DNA of 64,000 nucleotides from Rhizobium rhizoryzae (GTDB lineage: Bacteria > Pseudomonadota > Alphaproteobacteria > Rhizobiales > Rhizobiaceae). The notes beneath the pieces are model-generated. The model saw nothing but the letters and a program-made list of their open reading frames with translations. It made no database searches and was not told the DNA's origin. The stretch is from assembly GCF_011046895.1 (NCBI RefSeq), contig NZ_CP049250.1:310001-374000 (forward strand), given 5' to 3'. Made by a program: the position numbers and the translations under genes. Shown in pieces: positions 33,917-43,281 of the stretch; the first letter of the stretch is position 1, and every line of letters begins with the position of its first letter.

Positions 33917-35395
33917 ATGACATCCTTGGACCTGAAACATCGGCTCGCCGCGCTGATGGCCGCCGCTCTTGCAATGCCGTTGCAGCAAGCAGCCGCTGAG
34001 GGAGACCATCTGCGCCAGACGCTGGCAGCCAATGATGGATGGGCCGGAGGAACGTCTGGCGGCGCTGATGCCGTGGATCGTCATATCTACAAGGTCACGA
34101 ACCGCTCGGAATTGCTGAGCGCTTTGCAGGCTGGTGGGGAGCCGAGCATATCGAAAATCATTCAGGTGAGCGGGACGATCAACCTGTCGGTCGATGATCA
34201 GAACAGGGAATTGCTGGAAAAGGACTACGCTGATCCGGGCTATAGCTTCGAGGCCTATAGAACGGCCTACGCACCTTCCACCTGGAATGTGCGGCTGGAT
34301 GACAAGAAGAAACCGATCCGCGACCTGACAGGACCTCTTGAGGAAGCGCGCAAGCGGTCTGCGGAGAGGCAGAAGGCGCGGGTTGTGATCAAATTGACGT
34401 CAAATACGACCCTGATTGGTCTTGGCAAGGATGCCCGGATCACAAAGGGAAACCTCGTGATTGGCGAAGGGACGGAAAACGTCATCATCCGCAATATCAC
34501 CTTCGAGGATGCCTTCGATTACTTTCCGGCCTGGGATCCCGGTGACAGCTGGAAGATCGAAGCGAGCTATCCCGGCTGCCAGGAGACACGTGTGGATGCA
34601 GCCAAGGGGTCGCAACAGTGTCCGGGTGGTCGATGGAATTCGGAGTACGACAACATCTCGATCAGCGGCGGCAAGCGGGTCTGGATCGACCATTGCACCT
34701 TCACCGATGGCGAGAGACCCGACCATCTTTTCCCGCCAGTCTACCCCTTCCCCAACAATCTGCCGGAACAGAAGGTGCAGCATCACGACGGACAGGTGGA
34801 CATCACCAACGGTGCCGATCTGGTGACCCTGACCTACAACCACTTCAGCGGCCACGACAAGACTTCGCTGATCGGCGGCAGTGATAGCCGGACATCGGAC
34901 GCAGGAAAATTGAATGTCACCTACCGTGTCAACTGGTTTGACAATGCGGGACAACGAAGCCCACGCGTTCGTTTCGGGAAGGTGCACAGCTACAATAACT
35001 ATTTTACCGGAACGGCTGCCCTGCCGATCAAAGGGGCAAAGGATCTCGAGGAAAAGCATGCACTGGCTCTGAAGGCGAAGGGCGAATATCCGGTCTTCCG
35101 CAGCGGCTTCGGCATTGGCAAGGAGTCGGCCATCTACTCGGAGCACAACGTCTTCGAGATCAAGAATGGCGGCCCCGAGACTGCGGTTGCGATCCAGGGC
35201 GGCACGCGTTTCTTCGACAATGGCTCTACCGTCAACGGCAAGCCGGTGGATTTCGCCGCTGTCCTGAACCAGGATGCAAAGCAGCCCATATCTTCAGACC
35301 TTGGCTGGAAGCCTGACCGCTATGCCCATGCGCCACTTCCCGCAGCGGAAGTTCCGAGCCACGTCCAGGCAAACGCCGGTGCGGGCAAGATGTGA
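33917..35395 (+). CDS. Secreted pectate lyase (polysaccharide lyase family 1)
   Basis: 492 residues from 33917, where GGAGGAGA stands before the ATG; gives a signal peptide (LAALMAAALAMPLQQAAA, cleavage near 28), so exported. The parallel beta-helix landmarks are present: NVIIRNITFED, the WIDHCTF strand, calcium-binding aspartates in DGQVDITNGAD, and the catalytic arginine segment QRSPRVRFGKVH. It cleaves polygalacturonate by beta-elimination, consistent with a plant- or soil-associated life. The N-terminal ~110 residues with a long charged insertion are longer than in small Erwinia enzymes. Single gene. Confidence 0.92.
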   Translation: MTSLDLKHRLAALMAAALAMPLQQAAAEGDHLRQTLAANDGWAGGTSGGADAVDRHIYKVTNRSELLSALQAGGEPSISKIIQVSGTINLSVDDQNRELLEKDYADPGYSFEAYRTAYAPSTWNVRLDDKKKPIRDLTGPLEEARKRSAERQKARVVIKLTSNTTLIGLGKDARITKGNLVIGEGTENVIIRNITFEDAFDYFPAWDPGDSWKIEASYPGCQETRVDAAKGSQQCPGGRWNSEYDNISISGGKRVWIDHCTFTDGERPDHLFPPVYPFPNNLPEQKVQHHDGQVDITNGADLVTLTYNHFSGHDKTSLIGGSDSRTSDAGKLNVTYRVNWFDNAGQRSPRVRFGKVHSYNNYFTGTAALPIKGAKDLEEKHALALKAKGEYPVFRSGFGIGKESAIYSEHNVFEIKNGGPETAVAIQGGTRFFDNGSTVNGKPVDFAAVLNQDAKQPISSDLGWKPDRYAHAPLPAAEVPSHVQANAGAGKM

Positions 35396-35409
35396 AGGGA
35401 TCGAGAGGC

Positions 35410-35440
35410 ACCTTCTCCCGCTCGGTCCGCGGGAGAAGGT
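35410..35440 (+). terminator. Hairpin after the pectate lyase gene
   Basis: Perfect 12-base stem ACCTTCTCCCGC with seven-base loop, 14 bases after the stop; weak T-tract. Could be bidirectional between convergent genes. Confidence 0.75.
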
Positions 35441-35487
35441 ATACTCCGTTCAGAACGCCGACGCCTGAACGGAAATGCAAATGACAA

Positions 35488-36315
35488 TTACATCTGCTCG
35501 GATTGCGCACCGCTTCCCGGCTTGGCCTTGCCCAGCACGGGTTCCGGTCCAAGGGCTGAGGACAGGGGCGTGCTTGTAAACTCGCCTTTGCCATCGATCG
35601 AGCGCCCCTCGGACCATCGCCCGGAAACAGGCGGCGCTCCATCTGCCTGGAAGCCGAGGAAGGCATAGGAAAATTCCTGCTTTTCTTCTTCCTGAGGGAA
35701 GCTGTTGGGAATGGGAAACGCCCCCTGGTGTCCGCCGAGTTCTTCCAACGCGGCCAGCCATTGGTTCTGGTGCATGGTGTCGCGCGCAATCAGATAGGAC
35801 AGCATGTCCTTCATGCCCGGATCATTCGTCATATTGTACAGACGAACGGCCAGCACCCTTCCGGTGGACTCAGCCGCAACATTAGCGGTCATATCGGCGG
35901 CGATATTGCCGCTTGCATAGATGTGCGACATGTTGAAGGGCACGCCGTCACTGTCTACCGGCATGGCGGAGAGCCCTGCGGACAGAATGTTTTTCATGTT
36001 GATACCACCCATGACCATGCTGGCTACGGGATCCTTGGCCACTGCCTCCCTCTCCGAAAGAGGGGCTCCCTCCATGTTGAGAGCAACGGCTGTCGCCAGC
36101 ATTTCGATATGGCCCAGTTCTTCCGCTGCCGTATTCATCAAAAGATCGCGGAACTTGGGATTTCCTCGTGCTCCACAGGCCTGGAAAAAATACTGCATGG
36201 CGACCCGGATCTCGCCTTCCACGCCGCCAATCGCCTGCTGAAGCGCACGGGCAAACAGCGGATCCGGCTTTTCGACACGCACCGGATATTGCAGCTTTCC
36301 GTCAGTATAAAACAT
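35488..36315 (-). CDS. Manganese catalase
   Basis: 275 residues from 36315, where AAGGAG stands eight bases before the ATG (a longer frame has no family resemblance). Ferritin-like four-helix fold with the dimanganese ligands: Glu in EGEIRVAMQYF, EELGHIEM, and later ESTGRVLAVRLY with RDTMHQNQW. Non-haem catalase decomposing hydrogen peroxide in the cytoplasm. A GGAAC-N16-TGTT element at 36346-36370 suggests general-stress control, matching the usual expression of such catalases. Confidence 0.93.
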   Translation of the reverse strand: MFYTDGKLQYPVRVEKPDPLFARALQQAIGGVEGEIRVAMQYFFQACGARGNPKFRDLLMNTAAEELGHIEMLATAVALNMEGAPLSEREAVAKDPVASMVMGGINMKNILSAGLSAMPVDSDGVPFNMSHIYASGNIAADMTANVAAESTGRVLAVRLYNMTNDPGMKDMLSYLIARDTMHQNQWLAALEELGGHQGAFPIPNSFPQEEEKQEFSYAFLGFQADGAPPVSGRWSEGRSIDGKGEFTSTPLSSALGPEPVLGKAKPGSGAQSEQM

Positions 36316-36345
36316 GATTTTCTCCTTCCTGTTGAGAGCCCGCCC

Positions 36346-36370
36346 AACAAGAGGTCGTGTCAGAAGTTCC
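36346..36370 (-). promoter_or_regulatory. EcfG-type promoter candidate before Mn catalase
   Basis: On the minus strand GGAAC (36370-36366), 16 bases, TGTT (36349-36346), the same form as before the ECF sigma gene; 31 bases from the catalase start. Confidence 0.5.
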
Positions 36371-36482
36371 GTGCCCCATTCAAGAACAGGGATTGATGCC
36401 CCGATTGCAGTTTTCGTTTGCAAGCGATCCCGCACGGACGCATGTTCACCCACGAATTCAATACAGCGTGAGACAGTCATTC

Positions 36483-37730
36483 ATGTCGGCAGATGCAATT
36501 GTTCTGGGTGCGGGTATCATCGGCGTTTCAACCGCCGTGCACCTGGCGAAACGTGGAAAATCCGTTGTTCTGGTGGACCGCCGCGGGCCCGGCGAAGAAA
36601 CCTCCTATGGCAATGCCGGCCTTATTCAGCGCGAAGGCGTTGTTCCCTATGGCTTTCCTCAGCAGATCGGCATGATCCTGCGCTATGCGCTGAACAACCG
36701 GATCGACGCGCACTATCACCTGAGCGCTGTTCCATCGGTCGCGAAGTTTCTGGCGAAGTACTGGCGGAATTCGAATGTCAGCCGGCATCAGGTTATCGCC
36801 AAGGCCTATGCGCCTCTCATCGAGCATTCCATCTCCGAACACGACGCCCTGATCCGTGAAGCGGATTGCGAGCATCTGATCAAGAAGGACGGCTGGACGG
36901 AAGCGTTCCGCACACAGGCCAAACAGGATGCGGAAGTCCGGGAGGCCGAGCGGCTGAAGCGGGAATACGACCTGAATTTCAAGGTGCTGGATGCCAGGCA
37001 ACTGGCCGAGAAGGAACCGCATCTTTCAAACGACTTTGTCGGTGGCCTGACATGGGTCGAACCCTGGTCGGTGCTTGATCCGCACGCGCTGACCATGGCC
37101 TATGTGAAGCTGCTGGAAAGGCTCGGCGGCCGGTTTGTGCGCGGTGATGCGACGACGCTTGTGCGCACCGGCGCCGGGTGGCGGGTGACGACGGATGAAG
37201 GCACAATCGAGGCAAAAGACGTCGTCATCGCTCTCGGCCCGTGGTCTGATACCGTCACGGCACCGCTCGGCTATCGTTTCCTCGTCGGTGTGAAGCGCGG
37301 CTACCACATGCATTACGGCACGCGCGACAACAAGGTGTTGAATGGCTGGACCATGGATGCCGAACGCGGTTATTTCCTCGCCCCCATGAACCAAGGCATC
37401 AGGCTGACGACCGGCGCCGAATTTGCGCTTCGGGACGCACCAAAAACGCCTGTGCAGCTTGAGCGCGCCGAAGCTGTAGCCCGGACGATCTTTCCGCTTG
37501 GCGAGCGCCTTGACCGCGAACCCTGGATGGGAGCGCGCCCCTGTACGCCCGACATGATGCCGATCATCGGCAAGGCGCCGCGTCATGATGGCCTGTGGTT
37601 TGCCTTTGGCCATTCGCATCATGGCCTGACGCTCGGGCCGGTCACGGGCCGCCTGATTGCAGAAGCCATCTGTGGCGAAAAGCCTTTCATGGATGCATCC
37701 GCCTATCGCCCGGAGCGATTTGCAATCTAG
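36483..37730 (+). CDS. FAD-dependent D-amino acid dehydrogenase-like oxidoreductase (DadA family)
   Basis: 415 residues from 36483. N-terminal FAD motif AIVLGAGIIGVSTAVHLAKRG, then VDRRGPGEETSYGNAGLIQ, the DadA-family flavin loop, and the C-terminal GARPCTPDMMPIIGKAPRHD with WFAFGHSHHGLTLGPVTGRL. Deaminates D-amino acids or related amines, usually passing electrons to the quinone pool at the inner membrane. The next oxidoreductase gene follows after 11 bases, so the two form an operon. Confidence 0.9.
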   Translation: MSADAIVLGAGIIGVSTAVHLAKRGKSVVLVDRRGPGEETSYGNAGLIQREGVVPYGFPQQIGMILRYALNNRIDAHYHLSAVPSVAKFLAKYWRNSNVSRHQVIAKAYAPLIEHSISEHDALIREADCEHLIKKDGWTEAFRTQAKQDAEVREAERLKREYDLNFKVLDARQLAEKEPHLSNDFVGGLTWVEPWSVLDPHALTMAYVKLLERLGGRFVRGDATTLVRTGAGWRVTTDEGTIEAKDVVIALGPWSDTVTAPLGYRFLVGVKRGYHMHYGTRDNKVLNGWTMDAERGYFLAPMNQGIRLTTGAEFALRDAPKTPVQLERAEAVARTIFPLGERLDREPWMGARPCTPDMMPIIGKAPRHDGLWFAFGHSHHGLTLGPVTGRLIAEAICGEKPFMDASAYRPERFAI

Positions 37731-37741
37731 CGGGGAGCCGA

Positions 37742-39046
37742 ATGACGTCCGTATCCGCCCTGTCGAACAATGCTGGTCATGCGAACAGCTGGTACGCGGC
37801 ATCGGCCCGCGACAGGCGCATTCGGCCTTCGCTGGCTGAAGATCTGCAATGCGATGTGTGTGTCATCGGCGCAGGGTTTACAGGCGTCTCGGCAGCCCTT
37901 GCTCTCGCCGAACGGGGTTTCTCCGTGGTCATCCTGGAAGCGGAACGCATCGGCTTCGGTGCGTCCGGACGAAATGGCGGCCAGATCGTCAACGGCTATA
38001 GTCGGGATCTGGCAACGATCTCGGCACGCTACGGGAAGGAAAAGGCGGTCAGGCTGGGTGAAATGTCGCTCGAAGGCGGCGCGATCATCCGGGAGCGGAT
38101 CTCCCGCTACGCTATCGATTGCGATCTGCGGGAGGGCGGTTTCTTCGCAGCCTTTACCCAGAAACAGATGCGCGAGATGGAGGTGCACAAGCAGGACTGG
38201 GAGCGCTACGGCCATCCCGGTCTCGAAATGGTCTCGCGATCCGAAGTGGGAGCCTATGTGCAGACTGATCGCTACGCCGGCGGCATGATCGACCGCCTGG
38301 GCGGGCATATTCATCCGCTCAATCTGGTTCTTGGAGAAGCGAGGGCCTTCGAACAGCAGAATGGCCGGATCTTCGAGCGCTCTCGCGTTCTGCAGATGGA
38401 CGATGGCGAGCGACCGGTCGTGCGCACGGCTGCGGGCTCCGTAACTTGTGAATACGTTCTGATCTGCGGCAATGCCTATCTCGCCCCGCAGTTTCCGGCG
38501 ATCAGCGAGCGCGTGCTCCCTGTCTCTAGCCAGATCATTGCAACGGAGCCGCTCGATCCAGCGCTGGCGCAGTCTCTGCTGCCGGCGGATTTCTGCGTCG
38601 AGGACGCAAACTATGTGCTGGACTACTTTCGCCGGACCGCCGATAATCGCATTCTCTACGGCGGCGGCATCGGATACGATGGGCGCGATCCGCATGATAT
38701 CGCCGAGGCAATCCGGCCAAAGATGCTGAAAACGTTCCCGCAACTGGCCCAGACGCGCATTGATTTTGCCTGGGGCGGAAACTTTGCCCTGACCTTGACC
38801 CGTATTCCCCATATCGGGCGCCTCTCACCGCGCGTCTATTTCTCTCACGGCGACAGCGGTCACGGTGTGACGACGACGCATCTTCTGGGCCGCATTCTAG
38901 GCGAAGCGGTGGCGGGCCATGCGGAACGCTTCGATGTCTGGGCTTCGCTACCGAACCTGCCCTTCCCCGGAGGAAGCCGCTTCCGCGTGCCGATCACGCA
39001 GCTCGGCGCGTGGTGGTATGGGCTGAGAGACCGGCTTGGCATCTGA
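37742..39046 (+). CDS. FAD-dependent amine oxidase, gamma-glutamylputrescine oxidase-like (PuuB family)
   Basis: 434 residues from the ATG at 37742, eleven bases after the preceding stop. SWYAASARDRRIRPSLAEDL followed by CDVCVIGAGFTGVSAALALA is the typical PuuB/OrdL opening; GFGASGRNGGQIVNGYS and the C-terminal FAWGGNFALTLTRIPHIGRL with YFSHGDSGHGVTTTHLLG complete the DAO fold. Family members oxidise gamma-glutamylputrescine or other secondary amines. Pairing with a DadA-like enzyme suggests stepwise use of an amine or D-amino acid. No glutamylpolyamine synthetase is present nearby. Confidence 0.9.
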   Translation: MTSVSALSNNAGHANSWYAASARDRRIRPSLAEDLQCDVCVIGAGFTGVSAALALAERGFSVVILEAERIGFGASGRNGGQIVNGYSRDLATISARYGKEKAVRLGEMSLEGGAIIRERISRYAIDCDLREGGFFAAFTQKQMREMEVHKQDWERYGHPGLEMVSRSEVGAYVQTDRYAGGMIDRLGGHIHPLNLVLGEARAFEQQNGRIFERSRVLQMDDGERPVVRTAAGSVTCEYVLICGNAYLAPQFPAISERVLPVSSQIIATEPLDPALAQSLLPADFCVEDANYVLDYFRRTADNRILYGGGIGYDGRDPHDIAEAIRPKMLKTFPQLAQTRIDFAWGGNFALTLTRIPHIGRLSPRVYFSHGDSGHGVTTTHLLGRILGEAVAGHAERFDVWASLPNLPFPGGSRFRVPITQLGAWWYGLRDRLGI

Positions 39047-39057
39047 ACGACGTAAAA

Positions 39058-39086
39058 AAACGCCGATGGAGTGACCACCGGCGTTT
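39058..39086 (-). terminator. Terminator between convergent genes
   Basis: Stem AAACGCCGATGG with one mismatch, five-base loop; an A7 run on the left gives a T-tract for leftward transcription from fbpA. Confidence 0.8.
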
Positions 39087-39115
39087 CGATGACTGAAATC
39101 TGATCTACGACAGGC

Positions 39116-40153
39116 TTACTTCGAAGGACCTTCGTTGAAGCCCACCTTGTCGACCAGTTCCGATGCCTGCTTGCGATGCTTGGCAATCTCGGTCAGCGCA
39201 ATCGTATCCGGCTTGATGGTGCCGAAGGACTTGACGATTGCGGATGGCTCAGCGCCCGCCATGACCGGATACTCGAACACCTGCTCGGCATAGATCTTCT
39301 GGCCCTCGACCGACGCCAGGAATTCCATCAGCTTCAGCGCGTTGGCCTTGTTGGGAGAATTCTTAGCAAGCGCCATGCCGGACACGTTCACATGCGTTCC
39401 GCGATCCTTGACGTTCGGAAACAGAACTTTGATCGACTTCGCCCATTCCTTCTCTTCCGGCGCCTTGTCGTTCGTCATCATCAGGCCGACATAGTAGGTG
39501 TTGCCGAGCGAGATGTCGCACTCGCCAGCCATGATGGACTTTGCCTGGCTACGATCATTGCCGTCCGGCTTGCGCGCAAGGTTGTTCTTCAGACCCGTCA
39601 GCCATGTCTGCGTATAGTCTGCACCGTGATGGGCGATCATCGAGGCAAAGAGCGCGATGTTATAGGCGTGCTGTCCATCGCGAATGCAGATCTTGCCCTT
39701 CCACTTCGGGTCAGCCAGTTCTTCATAGGTGATCTCGGACTGGGCGACGCGATCCTTGGAGGCATAAACCACGCGACCACGGGTGGTGAGGCCAAACCAT
39801 TCTCCATCCGCATCGCGAAGCGACGCCGGAATGTCCTTGTTGATGAGCGCATTGTCCTTCACCGGCTGAACGACACCGCCATCCTTCGCTTCGGTGAGAC
39901 GTTGGATATCGATGGTGAGAATCACGTCCGCCGGGGAGTTTACCCCTTCAGCCTTGATCCGCTCCACCAGTCCCTTGTCGAGGAACAGGACGTTGGTTGC
40001 AATGCCGGTTTCTTTCGTGAAGCGATCAAGAAGCGGCTTGATCAGTTCCGGTTGACGATAGGAATAGATGTTCACCTCGCCTGCGGCATGAGCGACCGTA
40101 GACGACATCAGCGCCAGAGCGCCCGCCAGAGCAATGCGCGTGATTTTTTTCAT
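39116..40153 (-). CDS. fbpA: Ferric iron ABC transporter substrate-binding protein
   Basis: 345 residues with a signal peptide (MKKITRIALAGALALMSSTV, cleavage near AHA at 23), so periplasmic. FbpA/AfuA features: VNIYSYRQPELIKPLLDRF, the GEWFGLTTRGRVVYAS strand, and the paired iron-binding tyrosines Tyr220-Tyr221 in LGNTYYVGLMM. Binds Fe(III) for import; the permease and ATPase genes are not adjacent on this side. An IRO box at 40245-40259 and the divergent rirA gene indicate iron-responsive repression. Confidence 0.92.
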   Translation of the reverse strand: MKKITRIALAGALALMSSTVAHAAGEVNIYSYRQPELIKPLLDRFTKETGIATNVLFLDKGLVERIKAEGVNSPADVILTIDIQRLTEAKDGGVVQPVKDNALINKDIPASLRDADGEWFGLTTRGRVVYASKDRVAQSEITYEELADPKWKGKICIRDGQHAYNIALFASMIAHHGADYTQTWLTGLKNNLARKPDGNDRSQAKSIMAGECDISLGNTYYVGLMMTNDKAPEEKEWAKSIKVLFPNVKDRGTHVNVSGMALAKNSPNKANALKLMEFLASVEGQKIYAEQVFEYPVMAGAEPSAIVKSFGTIKPDTIALTEIAKHRKQASELVDKVGFNEGPSK

Positions 40154-40244
40154 GAATGTATCCCTCCACTAATAATTCTGGACTGGCTCATTCAGGAAAA
40201 GAGGAACACAGTCAACTCACGGCCCTGTGAGGCGCACCTTAAGA

Positions 40245-40259
40245 TGAACAAAATTTTCA
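40245..40259. promoter_or_regulatory. IRO box (RirA operator) between fbpA and rirA
   Basis: TGA, nine bases, TCA (TGAACAAAATTTTCA), an exact match to the iron-responsive operator pattern TGA-N9-TCA recognised by RirA in rhizobia. It lies 92 bases before fbpA and 68 before rirA, in AT-rich promoter-like DNA, so it may control both. Confidence 0.75.
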
Positions 40260-40326
40260 TATTTTGGAATTGTTCAAAAGAAGCTCAAGGCTTATATGTG
40301 TGTCGAACGGAAACACGGAGACTGGC

Positions 40327-40797
40327 ATGCGCTTGACCAAGCAGACGAATTACGCCGTACGTATGCTGATGTACTGCGCAGCGAATGATGGCAACCTGAG
40401 CCGCATTCCCGAGATCGCCAAGGCCTATGGCGTTTCCGAACTGTTTCTGTTCAAGATCCTGCAGCCTTTGACAAAGGCAGGCCTCATCGAGACTGTCCGC
40501 GGCCGCAATGGTGGGGTTCGCCTCGGCCGTGCTGCCGACAAGATCTCCCTTTTCGACGTCGTGAAGGTGACGGAAGACAGTTTTGCCATGGCAGAATGCT
40601 TCGAGGACGGCGCCGTCGAATGTCCCCTTGTCGATAGCTGCGGCCTCAATTCCGCGCTTCGCAAGGCGCTGAATGCCTTCTTCGACGTCCTGACGGAATA
40701 CTCGATCGACGATCTGGTAAAGGCGCGTCCCCAGATCAACTTCCTGCTAGGGCTCGACGATCTTGCGCCGCGCCCGCGTGCCGCTCTGCCGGCCTGA
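40327..40797 (+). CDS. rirA: Rrf2-family iron-responsive regulator RirA
   Basis: 156 residues from 40327. MRLTKQTNYAVRMLMYCAAN is the RirA N-terminus, the helix-turn-helix lies near 28-48 (IAKAYGVSELFLFKILQPL), and the iron-sulfur cysteines Cys91, Cys99 and Cys105 are all present. In iron-replete cells the cluster-bound form represses iron uptake genes in Rhizobium, Sinorhizobium and Agrobacterium. Divergent from fbpA over an IRO box. This is one of the strongest taxonomic markers in the window. Confidence 0.97.
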   Translation: MRLTKQTNYAVRMLMYCAANDGNLSRIPEIAKAYGVSELFLFKILQPLTKAGLIETVRGRNGGVRLGRAADKISLFDVVKVTEDSFAMAECFEDGAVECPLVDSCGLNSALRKALNAFFDVLTEYSIDDLVKARPQINFLLGLDDLAPRPRAALPA

Positions 40798-40878
40798 TGA
40801 CCGCATGGCGCGTTCGCCCGGGTTGAGGCTGAACGCGAGGGCCAACCCCTTGGCTGGTCTGCCACACAGCGCTGCTAG

Positions 40879-41913
40879 GTGAAAATGTTTTCGAAGGATA
40901 TCTGGCCGGTTGCCATCACCGCCGCTCTTGGCTCGATTGGCGCCCTGATTGCTTCGGCGCTTTCACTCCCCGCTCCTTATCTCATCGGACCTGCGGCACT
41001 GGTCACGCTCGGCAGTCTGGCCGGGCTTGATCTCAAGGTTCCCCACCTTGTACGCAACATCGCCTTCCTGTCGGTCGGCTTGTCGATGGGATCGGGTGTT
41101 ACGCCGGAGGTTCTTTCAGCGGCACAGGCATGGCCCCTCAGCTTCATCACGCTGGCGGCAATGTCGCTTGCTCTTCTGCTGATCGTCTATGCAGTCCTGA
41201 AGGCGATCTTCCGATACGACCCCATGACGTCCATGCTGGCGGCCTGCCCTGGACATCTCAGCTATGTCCTTGCACTGGCTGCGGGGGTCAAGAGCGATCT
41301 CGTGAGCGTCGGTGTCATTCAGAGCGTGAGAGTTTTGGCCTTGACGCTTCTCGTGCCCTTGTTTGTCGAGATGAGCGCTCCGATTGGCGCGCCAATGCCG
41401 GTGGCTTCCACCACAATCACCCCTCTTGCTCTGTCGATAATGGGAGCGGCGGGCTTCCTGCTTGGACGCGGACTAGGCAGGCTTCGCGTACCGGCTGCTC
41501 TGCTGGTTGGCGGAATGGTCGTCTCCAGCACGGCGCACCTTACCCATCTTGTTGAAGGCGGGATCCCGACATGGCTGCAAATTCCGATTTATGTCGTTCT
41601 CGGCAGCATGATCGGATCAAGATTTGCGGGTGTTAGCCTATCAGACCTGAAGTCGGCTTGTATGGCAGGTTTGACAGTTACCATCATCGCCGGCGTCATT
41701 TCGGTCGCCGTTGCGATGGGTGTATCGCGCATACTTGGCATTCCGCTGTCAGCGGCTCTCATCGCTTTTGCCCCAGGAGGGCTTGAGACCATGGCCGCCA
41801 TGGCGATTATACTGCATGCCGATCCCGCCTATGTCGGTACGCATCATATTGTAAGACTTATATTTTTGTCATTCCTAATGCCCGCTATGATCGCATGGGT
41901 CCGGAAGCGCTAA
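40879..41913 (+). CDS. AbrB-family integral membrane protein
   Basis: 344 residues with ten or so hydrophobic helices arranged as two repeats (first half with LPAPYLIGPAALVTLGSLAG, second with LGRLRVPAALLVGGMVV), the duplicated membrane unit of the family misnamed ammonia monooxygenase/AbrB regulator. FAPGGLETMAAMAIILHADP is a characteristic family segment. Probably an inner-membrane transporter; the substrate is unknown. The start may be the GTG at 40879 or the ATG at 40885. It follows rirA by 81 bases. Confidence 0.88.
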   Translation: MKMFSKDIWPVAITAALGSIGALIASALSLPAPYLIGPAALVTLGSLAGLDLKVPHLVRNIAFLSVGLSMGSGVTPEVLSAAQAWPLSFITLAAMSLALLLIVYAVLKAIFRYDPMTSMLAACPGHLSYVLALAAGVKSDLVSVGVIQSVRVLALTLLVPLFVEMSAPIGAPMPVASTTITPLALSIMGAAGFLLGRGLGRLRVPAALLVGGMVVSSTAHLTHLVEGGIPTWLQIPIYVVLGSMIGSRFAGVSLSDLKSACMAGLTVTIIAGVISVAVAMGVSRILGIPLSAALIAFAPGGLETMAAMAIILHADPAYVGTHHIVRLIFLSFLMPAMIAWVRKR

Positions 41914-42396
41914 ATAATCATCTACAAAAAACCGTATTCAAAAAATGAGATATTGATGGGTTCCCGCAGTTGAACGCCTGTACAACATGAAGTACTGACA
42001 GAGATAAGCGCAAACGTTGCAGACGCGGGCGCGAAGCAGAAATTGTGTTTTGATAACCTGTCAGACGTCAGCTTACACGGGCAGTAAGCTATATGAGCGT
42101 CCAAGAACAGAGGAATGCTTCTTCTTTACTAAAGAAGTTAAGATTTCCAAAGTTCCGGCGAGCTACATGCGGGACAGTCGGGATCGTCAGATGCAATCTG
42201 GCAATGTGTGATGTCAATGAAGTTCAGTTTAAATCGTTCGATCTGATCTGGCTTCGAGGCGAATGGGATGACTGGAGCGATACGGGGTTCTCCAGTTGAA
42301 GATGCGAGAGAGGGTTTCGCTAAACGTGCATTCGCAAGCTTTCCGCAAGGAATACTTGTTATGCTGCCAGGCGCACCTGTTGAGGGGAGACTTAGA
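41914..42396. other. Intergenic region, 483 bases
   Basis: No gene or RNA recognised. It is AT-richer near 41920-42150 and must contain the promoter of the TetR gene. Confidence 0.5.
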
Positions 42397-43056
42397 ATGG
42401 ACGCAACGGGAAACCAGATGGCCGACAGGCGTGATGTAGGTTCGCATTTTGCCCTGCGCCGCATTCCGAAGCAGGAACGGAGCCGCGAGCGGATCGATGA
42501 GATCCTGAAGGTGGCGATGGACCTCATCGGCCAGAAGGGGATCGACGCGGTAACGATGAAGGAAATTGCCAGCCTGTCAGGCGGGCCGATTGCTTCCGTT
42601 TATCAGTACTTCCCCAACAAGACGGCAATCATTGCCACACTCTACGAGCGTTACATTTCACAACTGCGTTCGATCCTGGCCGGCGCGCTGCCGCAGATCA
42701 ACGAAGCGGGTGGCATTGCCGATGCTGCCGAAGAGATGATCACGCTTTATGCGAAGTTCGTGCGCTCCCATCCGCATGTTCAGGATCTGATCAATGCCGT
42801 ACAGGCGGACAAGCTGCTGGAAGATATCGACATCAAGGAAGCGCGGCAGATCGCCGACATGTTCTGCAAGGCTTCGGAGGCCTTCGTTCCAGCCAATCTG
42901 CGTGAGGAATTTGTTCGTACGGCCTTTGTCATGTGCCACCTGACGGTCAGCATGGTACGACTGGCGATCAAGGTCGCAGACGACGAAGGCGACCAGATCG
43001 TTTCCGATTTCAAGGCGTCGATCCGTCATCAGTTGAGCCGTTTCGTCAGCAAGTGA
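42397..43056 (+). CDS. TetR-family transcriptional regulator
   Basis: 219 residues from 42397, chosen because GGGGAGAC stands before this ATG; upstream codons show no resemblance. The helix-turn-helix occupies residues 30-75: RERIDEILKVAMDLIGQKG, then MKEIASLSGGPIASVYQYF, as in TetR repressors. The C-terminal ligand domain is generic. The target is not obvious; the next gene (mmsA) is convergent and has its own LysR regulator. Confidence 0.9.
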   Translation: MDATGNQMADRRDVGSHFALRRIPKQERSRERIDEILKVAMDLIGQKGIDAVTMKEIASLSGGPIASVYQYFPNKTAIIATLYERYISQLRSILAGALPQINEAGGIADAAEEMITLYAKFVRSHPHVQDLINAVQADKLLEDIDIKEARQIADMFCKASEAFVPANLREEFVRTAFVMCHLTVSMVRLAIKVADDEGDQIVSDFKASIRHQLSRFVSK

Positions 43057-43236
43057 CGTAAACGCGTCCGCTGACTGGTATATTGAATGGCCCTGCCCGA
43101 CCGGCGGGGCCGTTTTCGTTTCAAAGCGTGTCGCGATCCTTCAGATTCGCTCCTGACGCTTCAAGTCTCTTTTCATCACATGTCGTTGTCGCAAAACCGC
43201 TGCACAGTTTTGGCTACGACATGTAAGACGCACAAA

Positions 43237-43261
43237 AAAGGCGGCTCCGCGAGCCGCCTTT
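43237..43261. terminator. Bidirectional terminator between the TetR gene and mmsA
   Basis: Perfect stem AAAGGCGGCTC with three-base loop, A-run on the left and TTT on the right; 20 bases from the mmsA stop. Confidence 0.88.
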
Positions 43262-43281
43262 CTGGTCTGATCGAATGATAA

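Noticed and set aside
37727-38812. 361-residue minus-strand frame opposite the PuuB-like gene
   Set aside because: Shadow frame without domains; sense gene has clear FAD motifs.
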